64,000 nucleotides of DNA from Mya arenaria (taxonomy: Eukaryota > Mollusca > Bivalvia > Myida > Myidae), in contig NC_069125.1 of assembly GCF_026914265.1 (NCBI RefSeq), forward strand, positions 4,537,056 through 4,601,055, read 5' to 3'. The number at the start of each line of letters is the position of its first letter. Position 1 is the first letter of the stretch. Below, in pieces: positions 1 through 42,986 of the stretch. The position numbers were made by a program, and so were the translations under genes. Below the pieces are notes generated by a model. The model was not told where the DNA came from, did not search any database, and saw only the letters and a list, made by a program, of their open reading frames with translations.

Positions 1-412
1 GAAAAGAAAGGCAACCGTGCATACTAATTTTGTTAGGTGAAAAAAGCTTGTCTCCTGATCACCAAGGTTTAAAATCTACATATAAGACAAAAACCTGAAG
101 CAAACTTTATTGTACTTTGGTGGGTTTTTTCTAAACAGTCTTCGAAATCAGTCTTCTGGATGAACTTGTACAAGCCCAAATTCTTACAATATTAATGCTT
201 GGTTTCAAAAACATTAACAAGCCATGCTTGCATATAAAACCCAGATTTAGGCTTATCACGACTAATGAGTTTATATTAGTTCAGATTGAAGTATTTAGCA
301 TACAAGTCAAATGCCAGACTAAAAGTATAACACTCATTTGAAATCATCTGATAACTTTTCTTGTAAATCTATCTGGTAAAGTAATCTGGTTAATGATTTC
401 AGTAGTATAATT

Positions 413-639
413 GAAATGATCTCCTGCTTTGGTGTCGTACGACCTGTAATATCAGATACTTAGGCATTTCAAGATTTTCTGACATTGTTTAACTACAGTT
501 ATAATACGGTAGTTATTTTATGCTAGATCAATAGTAGTGGTGACCTCTTTGATTAATCTGGAGAGAAAAAATAAATATTTTAGGTTTAATGTCACTATTT
601 TTTCAGGTCATATGACACCAAAGCAGGAGTTCATTCCAA
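413..639. mobile_element. Miniature inverted-repeat element (about 225 bp)
   Basis: The left end near 415-445 (ATCTCCTGCTTTGGTGTCG) is matched in reverse complement by GACACCAAAGCAGGAG near 613-630, extending to about 30 bp with a few mismatches. It has no coding capacity. The rest of 1-1190 holds no gene I can support. Confidence 0.6.
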
Positions 640-889
640 AATAACTACAGTGACTAATTTATAACTAGTTTACCTACCCCCAGACAGCATTTTCACATCT
701 TGGACTGCAAATGAAAAGAAATGTTTGTTTGCTAACTGTAGAAGAGATATCATCGACACCCAAACTACAGTACAGTCTTTCCATTGCCAGTTTGCTACTA
801 CATGCAGAAGAATCATGGGAAAATTGAGATTATGCTTCATTTAATTGATATTTTTGTATGCAGATGGAATTTGCAAAGTGGTATTGCTA

Positions 890-960
890 AGACTTAAACA
901 TTTAAAGCAATATTCTCTTTGGTTCTAAGTCAGTTGCATTACCAACTGAGCTATCATGGA
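890..960 (-). repeat. tRNA-like relic
   Basis: On the minus strand, TAGCTCAGTTGGTAATGCA followed by CTGACTTAGAACC looks like the A box and anticodon arm of a tRNA. No T arm or B box follows, so this is a decayed tRNA-derived fragment and not a working tRNA gene. Confidence 0.35.
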
Positions 961-1190
961 TTAGACTTCGGTTTTGAAAAGGTTTCTTATATTTCTAAAG
1001 CTAAATCTTTGCATTGATTTGTTTGCTGAGAAAACCAGATTTTCCGTTCAAGTGTTCCATTGTACCGGGTACATTTTCAACTGAATGGCGGATCGTAATT
1101 GAGTACTGTTGATTCCTGATGGACGGATAGGAAGTGAATTATATTTGAATATCTTTAATACCAACTCAGGCTATATAATAATGTAGCATG

Positions 1191-2764
1191 TTAAAGATGC
1201 ACTCTCACAGATAGACCATTTTGACAACTTTTTTATTTTTTGTCTTAGAATGAGACAATTTATTGCGTAAATATCTGAGAACCAGTGATATAAGACTGCT
1301 GACAAAGGATCAGATCACAGTTTTTCATATTTAAATTCAATAATATTGATGTTTAAAGCGTTATTATCGCTTTTAGTCATAAAACTTGAATTTAAAGACT
1401 TTGATCTGATGTTTTTTCACTCTTATATCACTTGTTTTCAGATATTTATGCAATGATTAGTTCATTCCAGGACATAAAATTCAAACATGAGGGCCTATGC
1501 TCTACTGGCATGGCTCTTGTGGTCATTTTCAATCCAGAGCATGTACGTATGAGTAATAGGCAACAAATATATCGTTCACATTTTGTGTTTGGGTTAGCTG
1601 AAAACGCTGCACATTCAACAACTGAGGACAGAAAGAGTTGTAAGCAGATTAGTTGCATAACCTATTTTAATATGTGCCAAGTAAAGGTTATCTGAGGGTA
1701 AAAAATATTTGCTTTCAAAACTGTACTCGTGGTCAAAATTTCATTTCTGTAGCTTTAAAAATAAAAAAGGTGGTCAAAAGGTCAAAGTCAAGGACATCCG
1801 AGGACAACATTGATACTCGTTTGCAAAACTGTACACATGGTCAAAATTTCTTTGCTGTAGCTTTAAAAATTAAAAAGTAAAAGGGGTGGGGCCAGCTTTT
1901 CCCCAAGGGGCATAATTTAAAATGTTTTGCTAGACGGTCATCATATGATGCTCCACAACAAATATCAAAGGTATGGGCCTTGTGGTTTGAAACAAGAGGA
2001 TTTTGAAAATAAACTTGTGACCCCCGGGGCAATGCCAGTTTTGACCCAAGGTGTATAATTTGAACAACCCTGGTAGTGGACCACTAAATTAAGCCTTGTT
2101 CAAAATAGCGAGGATCTGCATAGCTGCAAAAAGGTTTTTAACATTTCCCAATTTAAGTATACCAAACCTGTGAACCTGGGGGCGTGGCCAGTAATGACCC
2201 CAGGGGCATAATTTGAACAAACATTCACAAGCAATTGTGACTTTACATGTAAACTTGGCTAAAAATAGACTTCCCTCATGTAGACTTTGCTTAACATAGA
2301 CAGCGAAAAATAGCATTTTTTATACTTTCAAGACCCATAATCTAGGCATGCATGGGCGGATCTGGCTGGTTTTCAAAAGGAACCAAGCTCTAATGGATAG
2401 CTAAATACTGTACAAGTTTAATGGAGATAATAACAATCAAAACTGAAGACTGTATCGTGTTCACAAGCAGCTGTTTACAGATGCACTGATTTTTTATACT
2501 TTCAAGGCCCATAATCAAGGCATGCATGGGCAGATCTGGCTGGTTTTCAAAAGGAACTGAACTCTAATGGATATCTAAATACTGTACAAGTTTCATCGCG
2601 ATACAATTAAAACTGAAGACTGTATCGTGTTCACAAGCAATTGTTTACACATGCACGACGCACATACTACGTACACATTACCATCGCATAAGTACTTCTG
2701 GCCTTTGGCCAGTAGAGCTAAACACAGTGCAAAACTGTCAATCTGTGAGAGTGCGGCTTTAAAA
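1191..2764. mobile_element. Miniature element of the TTAAAGCTGCACTCTCACAGA family, split by an insertion
   Basis: The left part (about 1191-1490) starts TTAAAGATGCACTCTCACAGA and follows full copies elsewhere in the window. The right end (about 2720-2764, ...TCAATCTGTGAGAGTGCGGCTTT) resumes only after about 1.2 kb of unrelated repeat. Complete copies lie at 11020-11354 and 30586-30951, with fragments near 18698, 21218 and 48147. The ends are inverted repeats; no protein is encoded. Confidence 0.7.
1491..2719. mobile_element. Dispersed element starting GGCCTATGCTCTACTGGC, inserted in the miniature element
   Basis: It begins GGGCCTATGCTCTACTGGCA and ends GGCCTTTGGCCAGTAGAGC, so GCTCTACTGGC is inverted at the two ends. 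Inside are two to three imperfect copies of a roughly 170-bp unit that includes AGGCATGCATGGGC and GACTGTATCGTGTTCACAAG. A second, shorter copy lies at about 18880-19585. Short open frames inside are not genes. Confidence 0.65.
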
Positions 2765-2921
2765 ATCACTAATGGTGTACCAATCTCATTCAAACAAGAT
2801 AGTTGTGAGTATTTTAATACCATAAGTGCAAACAAACATTTTTTTCCAAATCAAGAATTCAAGATGTCAGAACACTTACATGTATGACAAAACATTATTT
2901 CATACCGTGCCAAACTAAGTC

Positions 2922-2927
2922 TTTATT
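2922..2927 (-). terminator. Candidate polyadenylation signal for ALDH3
   Basis: AATAAA on the minus strand, about 630 bp past the presumed ALDH3 stop codon. It is the first clear hexamer I noticed there; AT-rich sequence makes chance matches common. Confidence 0.3.
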
Positions 2928-3241
2928 TATATATATATAAACAAAGGCTGTAATTTCACTGAGTTACATGCACATTTAACAGAGACAATATCACGTGCAA
3001 CAATAAGATAGAAACCACAAGAATAAGTGTGCATTTGGACAACCCCGAAATGACTGTTCAGTTTGAGACTTACAACAAATAGTTAACAGCATGTGATACA
3101 AGCATGCTATAAGCTACTTCAAAGCCTACTGTACCTTTCACATGTAATATTTCATGTATAACTGTAAATCAAATAATTATCTTGAATGTATCTATGGAAA
3201 CATAGAAAAAAAAAATAGGCTATCAAAAAGTAAGACTTTTG

Positions 3242-3510
3242 AACCAGGAGCGGTTCCAGGATTCGATGTTAGAGGGGTGTAACTAAGGGGCGTAACCTTA
3301 TGTCTTGCCCCCCTCCCTCAGAACCCAAATTCATTTTGTTTAAAGTGTTGACAGGGGGGTTTGGAGGTACTCCCCCAAAGTGAAGTTTAACAAAATCTAG
3401 TCCGAAATGGTGCATTTTAGGCCTATTTCTTTAATCTTTTTCATCAATATTAAAATTTAAAGTGAACTTGGATGATTTGAGGTAGGCGGGGCGTGTGCCG
3501 GATGCGCTCT
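3242..3510. repeat. G-rich dispersed repeat, common type in marine invertebrates
   Basis: It starts near GGAGCGGTTCCAGGATTCGA and carries ACAGGGGGGTTTGGAGGTACT followed by CCCCC. I recognise this general pattern from many invertebrate genomes, but I cannot assign a named family. It lies just past the ALDH3 stop, probably in the 3' flank. Confidence 0.4.
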
Positions 3511-3557
3511 TTTCAGTTTAATTTTAATTAAATTTTCTGATACATGACCATATTTAA

Positions 3558-33433
<29,876 letters not shown>

Positions 33434-33870
33434 TCTTTAGTATTATTATTTGTGTGCTTTCCTAAGTAGTGTCAAATAGTGGTACTTCCGGTCACAATCT
33501 CGAACGGTGTTCTGAAAAATATTTCTTCGTGAAAAAAGTGATTTACAAAGACCAAGCGTCTGACAGATCAAGATTTTTGTAAACAAATTGAAATGTTGAA
33601 AAACGTTGCTGTTATTTATTGACAACAGCGCATGAACGTATTTTGCATAATTTGACGATCAAATCATTGGTTTTATGAGTAAATTTGTCTGAAAAGTGAT
33701 TTAATAAAATTTAATAATGTAGAGATCTATGATGGATGTAGAGATCTATGATGAAAGTACTTTCCTAATTATTTGTCCTGGCTTTTTTGCTGAGATGTGA
33801 TCAGGTTTTGCATTTGTGGATGAACTGTTGCAATTGTTGTTATTGTTCTTCATTTAATTGGCCTGACATA
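33434..33870. promoter_or_regulatory. Divergent promoter region between ALDH3 and the F-box/WD40 gene
   Basis: The two start codons face away from each other, 437 bp apart. ACTTCCGGT at 33484-33492 is a strong ETS/GABP-type site, common in bidirectional promoters. No TATA box is evident. An 18-bp tandem duplication (GTAGAGATCTATGATG) lies at about 33719-33753. An in-frame ATG at 33787 could add 28 residues to the F-box protein, but those residues are Cys/Trp-rich and unlike a protein start, so I prefer 33871. Confidence 0.65.
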
Positions 33871-36800
33871 ATGGCTCTTGAACCAGGGAAAGAAGATCTA
33901 CTTGAGACATTCAGGAAAACATGGCAGCAGGAGCTAGAATCAGAACCTATTTCAAAAAGAATGAAATATGACAAACAAGATGACCCATTGGCTCAAGCCT
34001 CAAAGGAATCAAATGATCATTTTGATTTAAAAGTTTCTATTGGTTCAGAAGTATGCAATACTAGAGCATCAAGTGCTTTTGATAGCAACCATGATGTCAT
34101 ATTAAAGAATTTCAAACCAGCCTCTGAATCTAAAGAACACACAACTGTTGTAAGTACAGCTGCTACAGCAGGTCATTCAGGAGAAAAACATATTGAAAGC
34201 TACAGTAAAAGAAGACAGTTGAAAAAATTGTCATCCTTGAAGCTGGAGGAAATATTTGTGGAGCGACAGTCAACTGAAGTTCCATCAGAGAGACTTCTCG
34301 ATAAACTTATTTCTGATATAGTAAGCGAAAGTGGTTTGTATATATCATCAGTTTACAAAATACTATATTTTATTACTTAAATTTTGACTTCATTATTTGC
34401 ATCGAACTGCACATGTAGTTAATGAAGAATGATGTAAACTATTTTGGTATTACATGTTTATTATTTTAAAATTTACTACATATATCTGAAACATTGAATA
34501 TGCTCTATATATGATGATAAACATTTTAAGGTTAGATTTTAATATTCTCATAGTTATATACAGTAACTCCTATATTTGAAAATGATTGCCATTTCATGTT
34601 TTCTTTCAGGATGAAATCACAGAAATACCTTTCTTTGACATAAGCCTTCCAAGGGAGGTTGCTGTAAAGATATTCCAATTTCTTTCTGTAAAGGATCTAT
34701 GCAGTTGTGCTCAGGTAAAGTCTAGCATCATAGCACCTGTAATTATCCATGTATATTTCAATATTATTATGATAATTCTGTTCAACATACATCTAATATT
34801 AAATAGATTAATGATTGTATTATCAATTAATTGAAAGCAATGTTTGGAGAAAATAATACTTTTTTGGATTTTGTTATTGACACGGTTTGATTATAATTTT
34901 CATATTATTTTCAAAATTTCAAGAAATTTAACTAGACATTAAAACATTATTTTAAAATGGGCATTTAAGATGCAAGACTACTTATCAAATCAAACAAAAA
35001 TGGGTATTTTCAATACAAATAATGTTTATACTCTGGTATATAATTTGAATTATATTCTATTGAACTAAAGAACAACATGTATGGTTTAGAAAGAGTTTTT
35101 TAAAAATGTCTTGCTTAAATAACATTATAGAAACTCAGACTAGTTCAAATTATCTGACCCACGAGTCTAGTATGGTTATATCTGAGTAGGTCTCCAAATG
35201 TTGTTGCTTAATTTATGATAGACGAAAACAATAATGATTTGCTCTGGTACAAGCTGCCAGTGACTGGATATGTCTCCTCTTTATATTTTGCCAGGTTAGT
35301 TCTAGTTGGAGGAGTCTGGCGGAAGATGAACTCCTGTGGTGTCAGATCTGTCACCGTCTCGGTCAGGAGAAGATTTACACAACAAGGGAGAAGTCGAATT
35401 GGAAACAGATTGTGCAGCATAATGTGGAGCGACAGCTCATGCTGGTGGCAAACTGGAAGGTATAATATTCTTGTGTTATTGAGGTGGCAACCTGGAACAT
35501 AATTATACTTTGTTTTTGTGTATGCTGGTGGTACACTTGCTATTTAAACTGGACTTGTGATATGATGGTGGCATACTTTTTTGACATTAGAGTTTATATA
35601 CTAAATGTATTTGAATAATAAAAATAACAATGTAATTTGGCCCCATATTTGGACCTTACTGAAGTAATTGGCCAACTAAGTTCATGATCCTGCATATACT
35701 GCAAAAGGAAGAAAAAAAGGAATTGGGGTAAATTTAACAACAACAACCTAGCTAATGAGAAATTGTCTTTTCTATAATTTCCATTGATTTTTTTTTCTAT
35801 CCTAACAAAAAAATTAAGGTAAAAGGCCACATTGATATTTAATTTAATTAAATTAATATTTATTTCTGACTTTTCGAATGTTCAAATATGTATGAAATGT
35901 CTCCAACAGGAGCTGAACTAGACTATTTCTAAATCTTTATTATTCCACAGAACTACAATGGTAAGCTGACCAAGCTGGAGCACATGAAGGGCGGAATCCT
36001 CACCTGTCTACATTCCTGTGATGACACGGTGGTGGCAGGGTCAGTTCAATTATTACTTGAGGTTTAATTTTTAAAAAAATGTGTTGACTTTTAGAAGCAT
36101 TGATTCTATCTTTTATCCAAAAGCTTTCATTGCAGTTCTTAACAGCAATTTGATTTTTCTCTCCGCATACTATGGTAGATTAAGATAATAGTCTTACAAA
36201 ACACCTGAAGAAATTAATATTATTATTGTTCTTTGTGACCTTTGGTTAAGGTATGTATCTGACTTTTTTGTTTCTTTGAATTCTTGCACTAGGGTGATCA
36301 TACCATTGAAATTCAATTGTATGGTCGCCCTAGTGCAAGAATTCAATAATGGTAAACACATGTATGAAAATCGAAGCAGATATTGAGTTCTTGCATTAAA
36401 GTGGATATCTTCTTTTATTCCTCAAAATCTATATAAAAACACATGCAAAGCAAAAATCAAATAAAAATTTCATTTCATCCAGGAGTAACGTACCTCTTTA
36501 TTTGCACAAAACTCATAATACTAGAAGTGTTTAGTTCTTTTATCGCTCATTTATACAAGCTGCATAGATCCAATGATATGCAGCTCTTGTGCCTTTGAAA
36601 TTATACATGTTTTCATCTTCTAGGTACACCAATGGTGATGTCAAGCTGTGGAGGATATCAGGTGATGAGAGTTGTGTGTTCCAGCCCTCATCTACGGCCC
36701 TTTTGGCCCCAACAGATGATACAGAGGGGACGGGGCAGACTAATCTGGTGGATAGTGTGCAAACAGCTGGCAAGGTCACTGTGGCTGCCTATACACATGG

Positions 36801-39800
36801 TAGGACTGATATATAACATAGAACTTTTATGTATAATGATAAAGAAACGTAGGTTTCTAGCCAGGTTTTAAAATGGACAGGGTGCTACGGAAAAGAGCAC
36901 ACTGAAGGACAAAAGAGCTTATTGTATCGGGCAGTGAATAATTATACCCCCCTAAACAAAGTTTGGGGGGGTATACTGGAATCGGGTTGTCCGTCTGTCT
37001 GTCCGTCCGTTTTTTTTTTGTCCGGGATTCATCTTTGTCGTTATTGAACAAATCTTTTTCAAACTTTCAGATATTAATGGCCATGATGTAAACTTGCGCC
37101 TCTGTGAAATTGGTACGGGTCACATGACCCTGACCAGAGTTATCTCCCCTTGATGTGTTAAAGTAGGCAAAATAAGCCCTGTCCGGGATTCATCTTTGTT
37201 ATTATTCAACAAATCTTTTTCAAACTTTCAGAAATTAATGGCCATGATGTAAACTTGCGCCTCTGTGAAATTGGTACAGGTCACATGACCCTGACTGGAG
37301 TTATCTCCCCTTGATGTGTTAAAGTAGGCAAAATAAGCCCTGTCCGGGATTCATCTTTGTTATTATTCAACAAATCTTTTTCAAACTTTCAGAAATTAAT
37401 GGCCATGATGTAAACTTGCGCCTCTGTGAAATTGGTACAGGTCACATGACCCTGACTGGAGTTATCTCCCCTTGATGTGTTAAAGTAGGCAAAATAAGCC
37501 CTGTCCGGGATTCATCTTTGTTATTATTCAACAAATCTTTATCAAACTTTCAGAAATTAATGGCCATGTTGTAAACTTTCGCCTCTGTGAAATTGGTACG
37601 GGTCACATGACCCTGACCAGAGTTATCTCCCCTTGATGTGTTAAAGTAGGCAAAATAAGCCCTGTCCGGGATTCATCTTTGTTATTATTCAACAAATCTT
37701 TATCAAACTTTCAGAAATTAATGGCCATGATGTAAACTTGCGCCTCTGTGAAATTGGTACAGGTCACATGACCCTGACTGGAGTTATCTCCCCTTGATGT
37801 GTTAAAGTAGGCAAAATAAGCCCTGTCCGGGATTCATCTTTGTTATTATTCAACAAATCTTTATCAATCTTTCAGAAATTAATGGCCATGTTGTAAACTT
37901 TCGCCTCTGTGAATTTGGTACAGGTCACATGACCCTGACTGGAGTTATCTCCCCTTGATGTGTTAAAGTAGGCAAAATAAGCCCTGTCCGGGATTCATCT
38001 TTGTTATTATTCAACAAATCTTTATCAAACTTTCAGAAATTAATGGCCATGTTGTAAACTTTCGCCTCTGTGAATTTGGTACAGGTCACATGACCCTGAC
38101 TGGAGTTATCTCCCCTTGTAGGCAAAATTAGCTTTGTCCGGCCTAACTCCAGGGCAAACAACCTAGACATGGAGGGGTGGGGGGTATTCGTTAGCCTATG
38201 GCTTACAGTTCTAGTTTTTAAAAGCATTATGAATTTCATAGAAAATGTTAGAATTTGTGCTTTAAATATTTGAAGTAATTTTACTGTAGGTTTCAACTAC
38301 TCAATATGAAAAGTTTGTTTAAATTGATAATCATAACAAAAAAAATATTTGATAAGCTTTTAATTCTTGAAGGCAGGAAGGTGCACATTCTGGTCGTTAC
38401 TCTAGATAAAACCCTAGTAACGTTCATGGCCCTTTTGATTAAAAGGGATAAAGCTGAGGATTTTGGGTACTGTGAAACATATATGTCATATCTCATGGGC
38501 TTCAACCAACATTGAGCATCAATCAGTTGTAAATTGTTTTGCATGCAATTGACATGTAACCAAAAATGCGGCATGGCATTTAAATCATTGTTGGAACCAC
38601 AGGAGCAGGTTGCCTTGTTTTGACATACCACGCCCCCGCCCGTTTTTGTTTTGTTTTTTAATTTATCATAAGTAAGAATATGATGTGGTAACTGTAACTT
38701 GTTACCACATCATATTCTTACTTCAAAAAAAAAAACAAAAAAAAAAAACGGGTGTTGTGGGTCAAAACAATGCAACCTGCCCCTGTGGTTGGAACGCACA
38801 ATAACATATCAATTCAGGAAAACTTAGTAATTTTTGAAAGAACTTGGACATCTGTTAATACGTCTTAATACAACTTATATATTTATATTTTTAGGAAATA
38901 TTGACATCTGGGATATGAATGCAGGTACCCAACCTGTATACACTCATCTAGCTCGAACCGGGCACCGATATACTCCATCCATTAATCTGGCTCCCAGTGG
39001 AGATATGCTGGTCACTGGCTATGCACATTTCATCGATATACTTCTTAGGGAGGGACCAGACTCTGAATTTAATAGTATGCAGATAGATACTGAGTTTGAT
39101 GTAAGTTAGAAAACACAGAAGACTTTCCTTTTTTTAATCAAAAAATGATTTTATGATAACCATTGAGATGATTAGCTTATAATAAGCCATGCCAAAGCTT
39201 GAATTTCGTAAGTAGTTTTTTAATGTTTTTTCTATTGACTATATTGATCATATTCATGCAATAACTGACACAATTAAGATGCGCCAGTTCTGTAAGGTCG
39301 TATTTGTAGGTTAACTAAGGTTAAAGGGCAGAAAATATATTTTTATGAACATTGGCATTTTTCTAGTATTCTTTTGTATTTTAATTCTGGATACTTAAAG
39401 CTGTTTTGCATAACAAGTGTTAAAGTTATGCTGTGTTTTCCCAGGTCCACCATGTGAAACTGTATCCATCGACAAGCCGTGATATACCATCTGTGATTTA
39501 CTCAAAACAAAACGCCATCTACATGCACACACTTAACCCCCAGGGTTCGGCATATGTGGGGTCAACCTCAGAACTCCACAACATCTATGGAGCATCAGTA
39601 GATAGGGTAGACTTCAAAGTTGACCAATCGTTGTTGGGCGTGGCCTTGGGAATAGGCTCATGGGCAGGATTTGATGATAAACTAACAGTGAGTTTAATGT
39701 CAGTTTTTGCAACGGCATTAATGTAACGTAGACAATGATAAACAAATCAGCCTTTCTTAGAAAGAATGTTTGACAATTATTCTTTATGTACATACTACCG

Positions 39801-41887
39801 GTAGTACATGTATTATAGGATACATAGCCTTTTCTTTCTCTAAATTGTCAATTTGTTTAAAGTTGGATTTGCGGATTATGGTTTATTCCTCTCAATCATA
39901 GTAGACACTGATGGAATGCGTTATAATGAAATAAATTGTCTAGATTTCAAGATTTATTAAAGATATAGAATTTCACACTTTGCAAACAGATTAAGTCAAC
40001 AAGGTATACAAATTGAACCTTACAGGAAAAGAAACTAATTCTACATAGACATTAAATACTGCCAAAATAGGATGTTTTTAAACAAGACTACCAGAAGTGG
40101 ATACTCTCTGTATACTAGAACTATACATCTATTGATAAATTAAGATTTGCAGTCTACCGCTTGACAATTCTCCTGTCTTACAACTATACTCAGTTTAACC
40201 TTGCAGATCAAACTGTATGACATCGGCTCAGGAAAGTTACTACAAACACTGGCTGGTCACACATGGCTGATTACAGCTCTCAACATGCACGAAAGTCCCG
40301 CGCACGAGCTGGTCACAGGGTCAGCTGATCGCAAGTAGGTCATGATTGTTTATGGATTTTTTTTTCTAAATAGTTTTTGGCCGGTCATGCTTGTCCCCTT
40401 ATAGACTAAACATGCAATTGCATGAGCCCTTAGCGAAATCAACTGCTGGGATGAGCTTATCATGTTGATTGTAGTTTTTAGAATGTAGTATCCGGCTAAA
40501 TGAAAACATATATAAAATTGAATTGTCTTATGTTACTCTATAATCGACCACACAGATTACTGTCGTATGAATAAGTTAATAAAAAACACACATCTATATT
40601 TTTTACTTTCTATGTTATAGGGTGCGTGTCTATGACGTCCGTGAACGTGATCCGGTCGAGAATGGCTACTATCATTCTTTACCCGTGCGTGCCGTGCAGA
40701 TGGACGAATGGAAGGTCGTGTCCGGGTCGGAGGACGGGTTTGTACGTGTATGGGACAGGCGGACTCGTAGTAAACTCTGGGAATATAATAATAGGTGCGT
40801 TTGTGTTATTTTATGTATATAATATTTGGAAAATAAATTTGATCCTCCTGACCTCTATTAGCATAATTGCAAAGCTGAATTATTTCTATCTTGTCCAGGG
40901 TTTGTTGAAGTTTGTGTCATTGTCATTATTGTGTAATTTTTTGATTTTGGCAAAAACTGTTTAAATGTTTTGATGGTCATTACCATGAATTTGATTATAT
41001 TTCTTTTCAGACATCCTATTCGTTACTTGCATTTTGAGGACAAGAACTTGATTGTTGGGAATGTTCCATCAAACCGGTACCCTGTTGATGATGAAGGTGA
41101 ATCAGTCACACATAAAAGGTAGCTTTCTCAACATTCATAAAAATTGAATAAGGTATTTGACACTGAGGTTATAGGGTATTTTGACACCAAAATTATGACG
41201 TATTTTGACACTAAATTAGAAGGAAAATTGAACACTAAATTAATAGGGTATTTTGATGCTGAATGCTATGTTAATTGTGTATTCCGTCACTAAATTAATC
41301 GCTAAAAAAGTAATGGAGTATTTTGACACAAAGTTAATAGGGTATTTGATGCTTAGTTAATAAAGTATTCTGATGCAAAGTTAGTTGGGTATTTTGACAC
41401 TATTGGTAGGGTATTTTGAATGGTGTATTTTGATACTAACCTAATAGTGCATTTTGGTGGTAAGTTAATAGGGTATTTTGACACCATAGGCAATAAATAC
41501 TGCCTTGACATTTATTTCAACAATGCATTCAGGTAGCTTAAACAGACAAAATCCATACAATGGTCATGAACATCAATTAAACAAATAAAGGGTCATACAA
41601 TTCAATATCAAAACTGAGAAAGGGAAGTAACTTATAGTTCTTTGTTGGTATTAAAAGTGATCTAAGATGTGTTGCTCATGACCAAGTTGTGCTGTTTGAT
41701 GACATATAATTCAAACATGTTTTTTTTTTCTTTATTCAGATATCGAGGTTCTATAAGCATCTACAACTTTCTGGACGATCTAACCAACCAGGATATTCCT
41801 GAAGTCTGTCTATCAACGTACGACCAGCCAGAGGCATCCAGATACAACATCTCCCTGGCTGTACCCTATGATGCCCTGCAGTTTTAG
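33871..41887 (+). CDS. F-box/WD40-repeat protein (FBXW type), 11 exons
   Basis: Exons are 33871-34320, 34610-34714, 35295-35459, 35951-36039, 36624-36799, 38895-39100, 39445-39687, 40207-40334, 40621-40794, 41011-41118 and 41740-41887. All phases agree and the sum is 1992 nt (663 aa). Residues 1-150 are hydrophilic and probably disordered. The F-box spans about 155-210 (SLPREVAVKIFQFLSVKDLC, CAQVSSSWRSLAEDELLW). WD40-like blades follow from about 240: YTNGDVKLWRI, GNIDIWDMNAG, LTIKLYDIGSG, TGSADRKVRVYDV, SGSEDGFVRVWDRRTRSKLW. F-box/WD40 proteins bring substrates to SCF (Skp1-Cul1) ubiquitin ligases; the substrate here is unknown. I cannot assign it to a numbered FBXW orthologue. AATAAA lies just after the stop (41892). 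Confidence 0.92.
36276..36346. repeat. Short hairpin, near-perfect inverted repeat
   Basis: TTGAATTCTTGCACTAGGGT is inverted as GCCCTAGTGCAAGAATTCAA, with arms of about 33 bp and almost no loop. It lies in the F-box gene intron between exons 4 and 5 and is probably a miniature-element remnant. Confidence 0.8.
36943..38216. mobile_element. Dispersed element expanded by seven 161-bp tandem copies
   Basis: The head is TATACCCCCCTAAACAAAGT with the GC-rich run TGTCCGTCTGTCTGTCCGTC. The tail is CCTAACTCCAGGGCAAACAA followed by ATGGAGGGGTGGGGG. Between them a 161-bp unit starting GTCCGGGATTCATCTTTG occurs at 37020, 37181, 37342, 37503, 37664, 37825 and 37986, the last partial. The copies are highly similar. 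It fills most of the F-box gene intron between exons 5 and 6. Confidence 0.85.
38597..38789. repeat. Hairpin element, about 190 bp
   Basis: The outer arms CCACAGGAGCAGGTTGC and GCAACCTGCCCCTGTGG are inverted with one mismatch, followed by inverted TTGTTTTGAC and GTCAAAACAA. The core arms AAGTAAGAATATGATGTGGT and ACCACATCATATTCTTACTT are perfect. It is non-coding, about 100 bp upstream of F-box gene exon 6. Confidence 0.8.
41140..41500. repeat. Degenerate tandem repeat (GGGTATTTTGACAC)
   Basis: AATAGGGTATTTTGACAC-like words recur every 25-45 bp with many changes and indels, in the last intron of the F-box gene. Confidence 0.6.
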
Positions 41888-42599
41888 AGGAAATAAAAGT
41901 TCAGATTAGTGACAGGTTAACAGTTTCCCCACAGTGAACTTCAGATTTATGACAGATGAACAAGTGCATAACAATGCACTTCAGATTAAAATTTCTTGTA
42001 TATTTTTTTAACTAAGAATAAGTTTTCCTGGAAATGCATATGAAAACACTTATTTTATTATTTTACTCTATCTATGATATTGAATTGCAGAAAAAAATAC
42101 AATTAAAGTATAAAAAAATATTTTGGTGCAAACCCACCCTGGTGAAGTCAAGAAAAAAATAGAAAACCAAAACCATAATCTATTATGCCATAAGCACTTA
42201 TACAACAGTGTATGAATATTTTAAAAATACATTGATAACATCACGTGAATGTGTCAATCAAACAATTACGCAAATATAAAATCGCTGAAAATGTGATCCT
42301 CAAAGACGATATTTGAGCAGGTATCAACATTTGCTGAAAGGTTTCAGCTGTCGGTTTCTGAGTTTCAACACTCTTAATGATATTCCACACATTTTTGTAA
42401 TAAAAAAGTGCTCTTTACCATGAGCCAGCCCCTTTATGATAAATGAAAGCATATGTATTTGATTCTCAGAAATGATGCATAATTGTGTTGACTAGTTAAA
42501 TCAAATTTCTTTTAAAATGATTATGATACAGTTTTAGAATATATCATAATCTTATGAAATTTGTGTTCAAGAGTTTAAGGTTGTAACATTTCAACTAAA

Positions 42600-42830
42600 A
42601 TTAAATGGTTTTCAATTCACATTACATCACCATATATGCCTCATTTCTGGAAACCTCCCCAGGGGATTTTATTCAGAAAACCAGGGTATTTTTACATTAG
42701 CTAAGTGGAGTTTTAACACATCTAGAAATTGCATCAATATCTTATACGTGCCATTAATCAGGAAGGTTTCCAAGGAAGGTTTTATTCAGAAAACCAGAGC
42801 ATTTTGCCTTCAACTTGAGAGATACAATCA
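42600..42830. repeat. Two diverged copies of a 130-bp unit
   Basis: TTTTATTCAGAAAACCAG occurs at about 42666 and 42780, each preceded by a GGAAACCTCCCCAGGG or TTTCCAAGGAAGG stretch. It lies downstream of the F-box gene; no coding potential. Confidence 0.4.
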
Positions 42831-42986
42831 GTAATCGTCGTTCCATTGCAACTTGCAAGCATATTTATACTTGTTCTTTTTTTTTACTGAAAAGCACTGT
42901 GTTGAGGCTATATGTTGTAAAAAAATGTATGTATAATGCAGTGTCTACATTTCACAAAAATAAAAAGATTTATGATCAAAATTCAC

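Noticed and set aside
890..960. A tRNA gene on the minus strand
   Set aside because: No T arm, no B box and no closed acceptor stem.
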